Assembly: GCA_000434915.1 (NCBI GenBank)
Contig: FR882056.1
Coordinates: 520-24,431 of the forward strand
Length of the DNA: 23,912 bases
DNA from: Ruminococcus sp. CAG:563
GTDB taxonomy: Bacteria > Bacillota > Clostridia > Oscillospirales > Acutalibacteraceae
Direction of reading: 5' to 3'
Position numbers and translations under genes: made by a program. Below are positions 15,532 through 23,912 of this stretch, one piece after another. The first letter of the stretch is position 1. Every line of letters starts with the position of its first letter. The notes below the pieces were generated by a model, which saw only the letters and a program-made list of their open reading frames with translations, had not been told where the DNA came from and did no database searches.

Positions 15532-16305
15532 ATGAAGCTCGGATTTACTCTTTATAATTTTCACTCGGTAATAGATTCGCTTGAGGATCTCGACAATGTT
15601 CTTGCAAAGCTTGAGGATATGGGTGTTGATACCGTTCAGGTATCGGGCATAGGTTTTCTCAATAACTATGACGTTGCGAAGCTTTGCAAAAAGCACGGCA
15701 TGGAGGTTTGCTTAACCCACCTTTCGTTCGACAGAATCGTCAACGACACCGATGCGGTTATCGAGGAGCATAAGGCTCTCGGCTGCAAGAATGTCGGAAT
15801 CGGCTGGATCGAAGAAAAGTACTGTGGCGAGGACGGCGTCAAGAAGTTGGTTGAGGAGCTTACCCCCGCTGTCGAAAAGCTCCATGCGGCAGGCATGACC
15901 TTCTCTTACCATAATCACCATTTCGAATTCATGAGATATCCGAACGGCAAAACGGGCTATCAGATGCTCACGGAGCTTGACCCTGAGCTGATAAGCTTCA
16001 TTTTTGACATACATTGGGCGCAGACGGGCGGAGTTGACCCTGCATCATATATCAGAAAGCTCGGCAAGCGTATCAGCGTGTGTCACTTCAAGGATTATCG
16101 CATTATTAAGGATGCCGAGGGCAATTTTGTTCGTGATTTTGCCGAGATCGGCACGGGTAATCTTGATCTTGACGAGTGTTACAGAGCGTGCCGTGATTCG
16201 GGAATCGAGTATATTATAATCGAACAGGATTCGACGCCGCTCGACGTTTTTGAGTCGGCACGAATCAGTTGGGAAAATCTCAAAAAAATCGCAGAAAGAA
16301 ACTGA
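15532..16305 (+). CDS. Xylose-isomerase-like TIM-barrel sugar isomerase/epimerase
   Basis: A 257-aa AP-endonuclease-2/sugar phosphate isomerase-epimerase superfamily protein (IolE/IolI/YcjR-like). Metal-ligand motifs in the expected order: YHNHHFEF (126-133), FDIHWAQTGG (Asp159, His161), CHFKDY (His185) and IIEQD (Glu231). Members isomerise or epimerise sugars, inositols or keto sugars with a divalent metal; the substrate here is unknown. An ATG at 15526 overlaps the preceding stop but would leave only one base after GGAG; the ATG at 15532 has correct spacing and gives the family start MKLGFTLYNF. Tight coupling to the glycoside hydrolase suggests that it acts on the released sugar, perhaps a modified one. 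Confidence 0.88.
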   Translation: MKLGFTLYNFHSVIDSLEDLDNVLAKLEDMGVDTVQVSGIGFLNNYDVAKLCKKHGMEVCLTHLSFDRIVNDTDAVIEEHKALGCKNVGIGWIEEKYCGEDGVKKLVEELTPAVEKLHAAGMTFSYHNHHFEFMRYPNGKTGYQMLTELDPELISFIFDIHWAQTGGVDPASYIRKLGKRISVCHFKDYRIIKDAEGNFVRDFAEIGTGNLDLDECYRACRDSGIEYIIIEQDSTPLDVFESARISWENLKKIAERN

Positions 16306-16330
16306 AAACTCATGTCATAAAACAAAATCA

Positions 16331-16363
16331 AAGCCGTTCGGCCTGAATCAGACCGGGCGGCTT
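16331..16363 (+). terminator. Possible terminator hairpin after the sugar isomerase gene
   Basis: Arms AAGCCGTTCGG and CCGGGCGGCTT pair over 11 bp with two G-T wobbles around an 11-base loop. There is no T-tract after it on the plus strand, so it may be a weak terminator or an mRNA 3' stabiliser. Confidence 0.45.
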
Positions 16364-16627
16364 GACTTATGCTGTCTTCGGTTCGATGCGGTCATCGCCC
16401 CATGTGAAACGTACATTTATCGAAAAATTTTTTATATGTTGTGCCTGTCGGCTGCGTGGTATTATTTTCACAACATACCGATGACGGAGGCAATAATTTT
16501 GTATACTATTTACTAAATTATAATTCTCTCTTGTAATATCACGGCGGAATCATGTCGATTATGACTTTATTCGATAAAATTTGTGCAATATATGCACTAA
16601 AAAGTTTTAAATAATATAAAAATATAG
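16364..16627. other. Intergenic region before the giant surface-protein gene
   Basis: AT content rises strongly along this 260-bp stretch. I see no convincing coding region, repeat or RNA gene in it; a promoter and a leader follow at its right end. Confidence 0.4.
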
Positions 16628-16656
16628 TTGAAATTGGCGTTTGATTATGATAATAT
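16628..16656 (+). promoter_or_regulatory. Sigma-A promoter of the giant surface-protein gene
   Basis: TTGAAA (16628-16633), 17-bp spacer and TAATAT (16651-16656), giving a start near 16663 and a leader of about 125 nt. GGGAGGT at 16774-16780 is a strong ribosome site with eight-base spacing. Confidence 0.7.
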
Positions 16657-16729
16657 AAAAATGTATGTATAGGGAAAGTGGGCTATTGTTGATTCATCTT
16701 ACAGTAAAACTTTTCTAAATATCTAATAT

Positions 16730-16767
16730 GGAAACGCACCGTGTGCATTGGGATTTTGTGTGTTTCC
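16730..16767 (+). promoter_or_regulatory. Leader hairpin just upstream of the ribosome site
   Basis: GGAAACGCAC (16730-16739) pairs with GTGTGTTTCC (16758-16767) over 10 bp with one wobble, ending seven bases before the Shine-Dalgarno. It has no T-tract, so it is not a terminator; a role in mRNA stability or translation is plausible. I could not match it to a known riboswitch. Confidence 0.5.
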
Positions 16768-16787
16768 GAACATGGGAGGTAAATATC

Positions 16788-19700
16788 ATGAAAAGAAAAC
16801 TTTCGAAACTTGGGAGGAGTACGGTAAGCGTACTGCTCTGTCTTGTTATGCTTTTGACTACCTTCTGCTTCTTCGATATCGGTTCTGTGATATCGGAAGC
16901 GTTGGTCAGCAAGAGCGACCATGCGCTTACAGAGGCAGGAAGCGATTCCAGCACCTTTGCAAAGTACAATATCTTAATGCCGGAGCTTGTCTATATCAAG
17001 GCAGGCGGAAAGGACTCGGAGTATTTTCTGAACGCAACGTCGAGCGGCACGGTCAGCGAGCCGACTTCAGAAACCGGCGTGTTCAGCTTCTCCTGCGCAA
17101 CGGCGAGAAGTGTAACTGTTTCAATAACCGTTCTTGATGCAAGCCTCAATGCATCAAGTGCAAACAGGGTAACAAATGTTGCTTTTACTGACGGTTCATA
17201 CATGTCGTCGGATAAGTCGCTGTCGGCTTCTTCGTCAACTGTTACAAAGACGATTAAGAGCCTTTCCATGGCAAATTTCGAGGATAACAAGCAGTATATT
17301 ATCCGCTGGAATATCGTGTATACGACCGCTTCGGGTTCGTACACGACCTATGCCTATACGGGCATTAAATTCCCGCTGCTCGCTCAGGCAGGTATGACAA
17401 CAAGACAGTATTATTACGGAACCTACGGCGGCATAAACGGTAACCCTGCCGAGTCAACGACTTATTCGTTTATAACAGGTGTGGATGCCGTAAAGGGCGG
17501 CAATGTCGGATCCAAGTGGGTCAGCACCGGCTCAACTCTCACAGCTCCGCTTATCAATTTCAATGCAAGCCTTTACCCCAGAGGACTTGATATGCCGATT
17601 GATAATAATTATTTCAACCCGGACGGTTCGGGTGTGCTTCTCGCGTTTGCAAAATATAAAACCAACGGAATCTATTTCGGCGAAGGTTCGAGAATTTATA
17701 ATACTCCGTGGGACAGCTCACAGTCATACAACCCCATGAATCTGATAACCGACGATAAGGTCAGCAAAGGTTATTTCGGCGGTAAGCCGGGCACTGACGG
17801 TGACAGCTACGGATATGCGGCGGCAGATATCATGATCGACACGTCGAGATATACGAATTTCAAACAGGTTCCGAATCTCAGAGCCGGATTTGTAGAGTTC
17901 GATTCCGACGGCGGTGCAAACCAGAACTATCTGAACTCAATCAGAAATGTTTCCTACACATCCTCCGATGCCGCAAAGTATTTCAGAAAGAACAAGTCTG
18001 TTGACAACAATGCCGGCAGTCAGAACACAGCTCCGACGATCTACTGTCCGGACGTTGACCGTGGAAATGAAAAGAACGACCGTTCATGGGTTCGTGGACT
18101 TTACAAGCTCGACGGTAATATTACAACAGCGAAGAACAATCTTAAAAAGACGACATCGGGCGGAACAGAGCTTCAGATTGCTTCCTTCAGCAATAATGTT
18201 TATTCAACTTATATCCGTTTTGAATATTCGCTTCGTTTTAATCCGTTTGTCGGTTTTGATGAGTATTGCTCCGGTATTTCGACCGTAAGGCTCAATGCAA
18301 CCCTCACAAGCAAAGCTACGGCTCGTAAATATTACAGCCAGTTCCTCAACTCAGGTGTCAACACATCGGCAAACAACTGGTCAATGATTGAGGGCTATGT
18401 TAAGTCATACGTCAAGACTCTTTGCGTCTCCTCTGCGGCGGCAGGCTCTTACACTAATCCTGCATCTGCAATCTCAACGGCACAGACAAACCTCAAAGTA
18501 AGCATGAAGACAACAACACCGTTGTCGGCTCCGGTATACTTCTATGCTCCGGAGGCAATTTATCTTGCTCCGAAAGTAAATTCATGGATCAGCAAAACAT
18601 CATCCAACTTCCAGTATTTCATTCAGAACACGGTAAACACATCGGATACATCTGTCGCCCCGACCGTCAGAAAGGGCGCAAAGGCATCCTTTGAGAAAAC
18701 CGGTTATGTCTATTTCTCGTATGCCAATATTTCCGGAGACGTAACTCTCACGACAAGAAACATTAAGGCTTCAACAATAACCAACAGCTCGCCGACAACC
18801 TTGAGCGGCGGAAGTATTTCCAGCCTTGACCTTACGACAGTCGGCAAATATCAGAGAGCAACGATTACAACGGATTCAACCAGCCCGAGTATTGCTGCCG
18901 GAGATACGGGTTACTATATCGAATGGACCGCTTCCTTTAAGGATGCGTCGGACGGCCATATGAAGTCCGTAACTGCTTATACATATGTATATAAGCCGTA
19001 TGTTATTTCTTCGGCCGCCGGTGTTATCACAAGATGTACGGATAATAATAACCATGATAACAGCCAGCTTTCATGGATGTCAGGCTTCCATAAGATAGAC
19101 GCGGAGGCAACGAAGCCGACTATCGGTGACGGAAATCAGCAGGCCTCGTATCTGAGATATACAACTGTAGACAAGGGCTTTGCCTGTATGCCTTTCATGA
19201 GCTATGATACAGGCTCGGTAAAGGGCGACATTAACTACAAGATATCGGATATGGGAACCTCGGGCAACCAGAATGTTGCCATTACATATAACAATGTCAC
19301 TGCCCCGGACTACAGAAAGCAATCAACGTCCATGTATCTTGCCTTTGCGAGTGCAACGAACAGTTCTTCATATTTCAAATATAAGGATTACAGCAATAAG
19401 TGGGCACAGGACTGGATGACAACGACAATGAACGCAAGTGCAACATTGAGTGCAAGTACAACCGTTAACAAAAAGACTGCCAGCTTCTTCTACTATTATG
19501 CACATGATGATGTAACCACTATCATTGATACAGGAGCTGTCGGCGGAATATACATTGATACCAGCCGATACACCAACCTCAACCAGATTCCCAACCTCGG
19601 CGTCGGAATGCAGATGACCGATAATAAGGAAACATCAACATCAGACAACGGTGCTTGGATGATCGGTGACTATACCGGAAGAAATTCCACCTCTTACGCA

Positions 19701-22700
19701 GGAAAACAGGATAACGGTAATAAAATGCGTGAAGAGTGGACAAACGTCAACTACTATATCGCAGGTATGGGACACCCCGATAACAGAAATAAAGCTTATG
19801 ACAGACAGGAATTAAAGTATGCAGGTAACTGGAATCGCAGTCTCCTTACCGGCGAAACACAGACATATCAGATAAAAACAGGACAGATGAATAACCAGAA
19901 CAGGGACTGGGCAACATCAATGGTTATTCTCAAACTTAAGGCAACTCAGCTTAACAAAGCTGACCTTCGTACTGCTGTTCGTACTGCTCAGATGAATTTT
20001 GCAAACTTCGGTATTTACAATAACAACTTTGACAGCAGATATTATCAGAATAAAGACGAATATGCAAGCTTTGTCAGCAACTACAAAAAAGCCTGTGCGG
20101 TTCTCGATAAGGTTGACGGTTACGATGGTTACACAACCCAGACCTCTATCAATAATCTTAAGAATGCGCTTCTCGCAAATATCGCCGCTCTTGTTAAGGA
20201 GGGCAATACGGTTCTTAAGAGAGACTGCACAGCCCGTGAATACAACCTCGGCCTTGAAAAGCTCGGCAACGGCAACTACAAAATCATTGAGATTGATGGC
20301 GGCGAGCAGTATGAAATAACATACGACGCCCGTGATAATGTATACTTCACTCCCGATACATACGAGGGATATACATATGTCGGCAAGTGTGCGTTGACGA
20401 ACGAGTCAATAGCTCCGTCGGATTATTACGGCAAAACGCTTGCTTCTCTTCCGGCATTTTTCTCGGCTTCAAATACCACCCGTCAAAAGATGGAGCTTCA
20501 GGGAGGCGTTCCCGTATTCACCGACGGAGAGGGAACAATCACCGTTCCGAGGTTTGACGGAGATACAACTGCTTATGAGTGGGTAGCCGCAGTCAATGAT
20601 ACTTCGCTGACGATGGTCAACTTCTACTTTATTGATAAAAACAAGATATATTTTGACCCGAATGACGGCTCGAGCAAAGTTAATAATTTGTTTGTAACAG
20701 ATTACAGCACTAACGGTTCATATCATTTGATTACGTCAAAAGAGGTGAACGGCGTAACAGTCTCATTCAACAGGTCAACGAGCGAAATAACGCTTAACGG
20801 CAAAGCAACAACCAACAGCGAGTTTGCACTGCTTACATCTATGCTGCCGGAGAATTTATCCGCCGGAAATTACAGGCTTGACTTTAGGTATACAGGCGGC
20901 TCGGTTACCGGAGAGGGCACGTCGTTCAGCACCAGCCCGCAATATCCGAATAATTCATATATCGCATTGGCTTTAGATCTCGCAGATGCAAACGGAACGC
21001 AGCTGCAAGGCTCAAACAGAAATTGGATGGAAACCTACGGTTCGTCTGCCGATTCGGCAAGAACTATGACGGTAACCGAAACGCAGGCAAGCCTTGCAAA
21101 GAACCTCATTTATCAGGTAAAGTTCTGTGAACCGTCAGGCACTTCCATTACAAAGCTTAATTTTAATAACTATAAATTTAAGCTTGAATTCTATAAGGCA
21201 GATGCAAGAAATGCGACCTATTCTCCGAACCCGATTGTTCAGTTGTTCGGTCATCAGCTCGGCACAATGCCTGTGCCCGTTCGTGATAACTACCGTTTCC
21301 TCGGCTGGTTCACAGCTCCGGACGGCGGCGACCGTGTAACGGCTTCATCCGTAATGGGCAGCAGCGACATGACTGTTTATGCTCACTGGGCGCTGACGGA
21401 AAAAGCACTTCTGCTCGATAACGAGTTCGATTTTGACAGCTTTGTTTCAAAGGCAAGCAATAACAACAGCTTTGATATTCTGATGAGCTCGTATAAGGCG
21501 TGCAAGGGTCAGGCGATGACAAATCCGTTATCGGATCAGACCAAGCCTTATACATATTCAATAGCAAAGGATATTGAGGGCGATACCGCACTCAATGTTA
21601 AGTATGACAGATCATCAATTAACGGCAACGGCGAGGTTTTTGATACCTTTAAGTCAAACACCTATACCGCATCCAAAACCGGCGAATATACCCTCAGCTA
21701 TGAGTACAGAATCAACGACTATTATTCGCAGTTCAATGAAGAGCATGGCAATTCTGGTTACGATTCCGTGGTTCTCGGCTTCAGCACGAATGACGGCTAT
21801 TGGTACAATGGCGGAGTTAATACAGGCTATACCGAGAATAAAAAGCCGTCCAACGGCTATGAGTCCGTTGAGCTGAGACGCTCGTTTACGGCAGGAACAC
21901 AGTATTTCTTTAACATGATTTTCTATTTCTGCAATGAAGACGGAGCAAACCGCTTCCGTGCGGATTTGGATCTCAAAAATGTTGTTCTCAAAGACCCGGA
22001 CGGAAATATCGTTCTTTCTTCAAACGGTATGAATACGGTTAGCGGCACATCATCATTTGACTCGGACGCAAGAGCGATTACTCTCAAGCCGACCGGAACG
22101 GATTGCTACACAAATACTTATGATAATTTGTCAAGCTACCGTTCAACGCTTGAAGCAGGCAAGAAGTATACTCTTTTGATGGACTATCAGGCGACGACGG
22201 CTATGCAGATAACTCCGTTTATCTTCTTCTACCCGAACGCAACCTCAACGAGTTATACTTCACACGCATCGGCTTATATCCAGGTCCCGGCAGGCTCAGG
22301 TACGGTTGCAATGCAATTCACTGTTCCGGCAAATAACTATTACCAGATAAGGTTCAGCGAAAACAGCGTTGACGGCTCAACCGTTCCCGGCACTCTGACC
22401 TTGGGTAATATCTCGCTCCAAAGAACAGAGATATTCTCCGACGGAGCGTATGTAGCCGATTCAAGCACATACCTCGGCTGGGTCAGCAAGGTAACAGGTT
22501 CGGCAAGCGCAACGGCGGTTTATGTCAATGACCTTAGCTCAAGAAATGAGAAGCTTACAGCTCATTATCAGGATCTTGAACACGGCTCGCAGATAACCGA
22601 TGTTTATGTGCCGACCCGTGAGGGCTTCACGTTCCTCGGCTGGTGGAATGCCGCAGGCACGCAGATAACCGATGCCAACGGAAATGCGGTGGGCAATGCT

Positions 22701-23912
22701 GCAATTACCGCAACAACGAAGCTCTATTCACGCTGGACGCCCAAGACCTTCAGTCTCAAATACAATGCTTTCAGACCGAACGACAGTGCAGGAGCGGTAA
22801 CCTCAGGCACGGTCGGCAATCTCCCGACACCGAATCCTCAGGAGCTTAAGTTCGGCGTGGCTTCTTCAATCAGCTCAACCGTACCGACCTTGACGGGTTA
22901 CACGTTCAGCGGCTGGTCAAAGACCTCGGGCGGAACAAAGGCCTACGATAAAGGACAGGCACTTTCGGCTTCGACCGTAAGTCAGATGTATAAGGATTGC
23001 GGCGGCGAAACATACAATATTTATACTGTATGGACACCGCACAAGTTCTATGTTAAGTTCAACGGCAACGGCAATACGAATACAACCGTAAATATGACGA
23101 ACCAGCAGTTCACATATGACGTTTATCAGAAGCTTTCGGCGAACAAATATGTCAACAACAGAACGCTGACTTACAACAAGAACGATTCGGCGGCAGCACC
23201 TGCAACAATCGACAGAAACTCCGACACCAGGGGTCTCACGTTCAAAGGCTGGACAGCTTCGGCAGAGGGCGTTGCAACGACCGAACCGACAGTTAAATAC
23301 ATCGACGGTCAGAACATAAAGAATCCGAACGGCTATTCAACCGACGGCGGCACAACGAACCTCTATGCAAAGTGGCAGGGCGTAGCCGTAACGCTTCCGA
23401 CGACGACGAGATCCGGTTATGTTTTCGCAGGCTGGTATGATGCAGCCACGGGCGGCAACAAGATCGGCGATGCAGGCGCAAGCTACACCATCACCGCAGA
23501 TAAGACGATTTACGCTCATTGGACGACAAGAGAGTACACAATCACCTATATTCCGAACGGCGGAAGCGTAACGCCGACATCGGATACGTTCACGATTGAG
23601 TCTGCAATAAATCTTCCGACGCCGAAGAGAGAAGGATACGTCTTTGACGGCTGGATGGTAACAAAGGCAGAGGGCAGCTGGGTAAAGGATACGCTTTACA
23701 CAGGTGCAAAGATCGATGCGGGCAATTACGGCAATGTGACCGTAACGGCACAGTGGAGCAAAATCGTCAACGTCTACTTCTATTCGGGTGAGAACAAGGC
23801 GACTGTTTACACGATTCCGTTGACATTTAAGAACGGAGAGACGACGAAGCAGATAACAGCGTTTGGAAAGGGAGTAGATATCAGCGGCTGGAAACAGGAG
23901 GGCTGGACAACA
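16788..23912 (+). CDS. Giant secreted modular surface protein with InlB-type repeats, 3' end missing
   Basis: One frame stays open for 2375 codons from ATG 16788 to the window edge, with no stop; the C-terminus and any cell-wall anchor lie outside. Residues 1-37 form a signal peptide (MKRKLSKLGR, then a hydrophobic run LLCLVMLLTTFCFF). The N-terminal half (about 40-1050) is a Tyr/Asn/Ser/Thr-rich beta-rich region containing two related units that both end in IDTSRYTN (residues 350 and 923). Two helical FIVAR-like segments lie at about 506-573 and 1055-1138. Jelly-roll, carbohydrate-binding-like segments occupy about 1330-1480 and 1535-1925. InlB B/Listeria-Bacteroides-type repeats (GY-F-GW ... 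A-W) end at Trp1534, 1983, 2082, 2196, 2245 and 2323, with another begun. Such proteins are typically wall-attached adhesins or glycan-binding factors of gut clostridia. The specific ligand is unknown. Confidence 0.9.
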   Translation, partial: MKRKLSKLGRSTVSVLLCLVMLLTTFCFFDIGSVISEALVSKSDHALTEAGSDSSTFAKYNILMPELVYIKAGGKDSEYFLNATSSGTVSEPTSETGVFSFSCATARSVTVSITVLDASLNASSANRVTNVAFTDGSYMSSDKSLSASSSTVTKTIKSLSMANFEDNKQYIIRWNIVYTTASGSYTTYAYTGIKFPLLAQAGMTTRQYYYGTYGGINGNPAESTTYSFITGVDAVKGGNVGSKWVSTGSTLTAPLINFNASLYPRGLDMPIDNNYFNPDGSGVLLAFAKYKTNGIYFGEGSRIYNTPWDSSQSYNPMNLITDDKVSKGYFGGKPGTDGDSYGYAAADIMIDTSRYTNFKQVPNLRAGFVEFDSDGGANQNYLNSIRNVSYTSSDAAKYFRKNKSVDNNAGSQNTAPTIYCPDVDRGNEKNDRSWVRGLYKLDGNITTAKNNLKKTTSGGTELQIASFSNNVYSTYIRFEYSLRFNPFVGFDEYCSGISTVRLNATLTSKATARKYYSQFLNSGVNTSANNWSMIEGYVKSYVKTLCVSSAAAGSYTNPASAISTAQTNLKVSMKTTTPLSAPVYFYAPEAIYLAPKVNSWISKTSSNFQYFIQNTVNTSDTSVAPTVRKGAKASFEKTGYVYFSYANISGDVTLTTRNIKASTITNSSPTTLSGGSISSLDLTTVGKYQRATITTDSTSPSIAAGDTGYYIEWTASFKDASDGHMKSVTAYTYVYKPYVISSAAGVITRCTDNNNHDNSQLSWMSGFHKIDAEATKPTIGDGNQQASYLRYTTVDKGFACMPFMSYDTGSVKGDINYKISDMGTSGNQNVAITYNNVTAPDYRKQSTSMYLAFASATNSSSYFKYKDYSNKWAQDWMTTTMNASATLSASTTVNKKTASFFYYYAHDDVTTIIDTGAVGGIYIDTSRYTNLNQIPNLGVGMQMTDNKETSTSDNGAWMIGDYTGRNSTSYAGKQDNGNKMREEWTNVNYYIAGMGHPDNRNKAYDRQELKYAGNWNRSLLTGETQTYQIKTGQMNNQNRDWATSMVILKLKATQLNKADLRTAVRTAQMNFANFGIYNNNFDSRYYQNKDEYASFVSNYKKACAVLDKVDGYDGYTTQTSINNLKNALLANIAALVKEGNTVLKRDCTAREYNLGLEKLGNGNYKIIEIDGGEQYEITYDARDNVYFTPDTYEGYTYVGKCALTNESIAPSDYYGKTLASLPAFFSASNTTRQKMELQGGVPVFTDGEGTITVPRFDGDTTAYEWVAAVNDTSLTMVNFYFIDKNKIYFDPNDGSSKVNNLFVTDYSTNGSYHLITSKEVNGVTVSFNRSTSEITLNGKATTNSEFALLTSMLPENLSAGNYRLDFRYTGGSVTGEGTSFSTSPQYPNNSYIALALDLADANGTQLQGSNRNWMETYGSSADSARTMTVTETQASLAKNLIYQVKFCEPSGTSITKLNFNNYKFKLEFYKADARNATYSPNPIVQLFGHQLGTMPVPVRDNYRFLGWFTAPDGGDRVTASSVMGSSDMTVYAHWALTEKALLLDNEFDFDSFVSKASNNNSFDILMSSYKACKGQAMTNPLSDQTKPYTYSIAKDIEGDTALNVKYDRSSINGNGEVFDTFKSNTYTASKTGEYTLSYEYRINDYYSQFNEEHGNSGYDSVVLGFSTNDGYWYNGGVNTGYTENKKPSNGYESVELRRSFTAGTQYFFNMIFYFCNEDGANRFRADLDLKNVVLKDPDGNIVLSSNGMNTVSGTSSFDSDARAITLKPTGTDCYTNTYDNLSSYRSTLEAGKKYTLLMDYQATTAMQITPFIFFYPNATSTSYTSHASAYIQVPAGSGTVAMQFTVPANNYYQIRFSENSVDGSTVPGTLTLGNISLQRTEIFSDGAYVADSSTYLGWVSKVTGSASATAVYVNDLSSRNEKLTAHYQDLEHGSQITDVYVPTREGFTFLGWWNAAGTQITDANGNAVGNAAITATTKLYSRWTPKTFSLKYNAFRPNDSAGAVTSGTVGNLPTPNPQELKFGVASSISSTVPTLTGYTFSGWSKTSGGTKAYDKGQALSASTVSQMYKDCGGETYNIYTVWTPHKFYVKFNGNGNTNTTVNMTNQQFTYDVYQKLSANKYVNNRTLTYNKNDSAAAPATIDRNSDTRGLTFKGWTASAEGVATTEPTVKYIDGQNIKNPNGYSTDGGTTNLYAKWQGVAVTLPTTTRSGYVFAGWYDAATGGNKIGDAGASYTITADKTIYAHWTTREYTITYIPNGGSVTPTSDTFTIESAINLPTPKREGYVFDGWMVTKAEGSWVKDTLYTGAKIDAGNYGNVTVTAQWSKIVNVYFYSGENKATVYTIPLTFKNGETTKQITAFGKGVDISGWKQEGWTT

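Noticed and set aside
16250..16516. Plus-strand frame of 88 codons after the isomerase
   Set aside because: It begins inside the isomerase gene in another frame, has no ribosome site and runs over a hairpin into AT-rich DNA.
16663..16787. Cyclic-di-GMP riboswitch in the surface-protein leader
   Set aside because: Considered because such leaders control adhesins, but the conserved core motifs are not visible; only a simple hairpin is supported.
17176..22849. Several short frames on both strands between 17 and 23 kb
   Set aside because: They are shadows of the single continuous surface-protein frame, which I translated line by line without meeting a stop or frameshift.
21258..23912. DNA-level tandem repeats in the InlB-repeat region
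   Set aside because: The protein repeats share only short motifs and differ in length; no near-identical DNA repeats are seen.

Overview
The window reads as a chromosomal segment of an anaerobic Firmicute, most likely a gut-type clostridium (Oscillospirales/Ruminococcaceae-like; the family is inference). Supporting signs: a T-box leader, Gram-positive lipobox and DivIVA proteins, sigma-A-like promoters with exact 17-bp spacers, strong AGGAGG-type ribosome sites, the walJ(yycJ)-rlmH pair, an ABC-F factor, and a giant secreted protein with InlB-type repeats. No tRNA, rRNA, IS, phage or CRISPR was seen.

Layout. 1-730: a DivIVA-family gene (minus) divergent from a two-gene operon (plus, 728-3031) encoding a WbpO/TviB-type UDP-HexNAc 6-dehydrogenase and a WbpP/TviC-type C4-epimerase, the classical route to UDP-GalNAcA, with no glycosyltransferase beside them. 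3238-5277: bifunctional NAD(P)HX repair enzyme followed by a small lipoprotein. 5280-5360: two hairpins between convergent transcripts. 5370-8172 (minus): a T-box leader, a 26-bp direct repeat, then an unusual 758-aa protein fusing an XRE helix-turn-helix, a cupin and a complete acyl-CoA synthetase. 8204-10835 (minus): rlmH, walJ and murA. 11234-11938: a DUF421 membrane protein. 12064-13974: ABC-F ATPase. 14006-16305: a clan GH-G-like glycoside hydrolase coupled to a xylose-isomerase-like TIM-barrel enzyme. 16788 to the window end: one uninterrupted reading frame of 2375 codons, running off the edge, encoding a secreted modular surface protein.

The most interesting system is the T-box plus XRE-cupin-acyl-CoA synthetase. 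The T-box specifier triplet is best read as GUA (Val), and the next gene is not an aminoacyl-tRNA synthetase but a carboxylate-activating enzyme carrying its own DNA-binding and small-molecule-binding domains. A coherent inference is that valine starvation (uncharged tRNA-Val) switches on activation of a branched-chain acid such as isobutyrate, which anaerobes can reductively carboxylate to 2-oxoisovalerate and valine, while the XRE-cupin part autoregulates through the 26-bp repeats. The specifier assignment and the substrate are both unproven.
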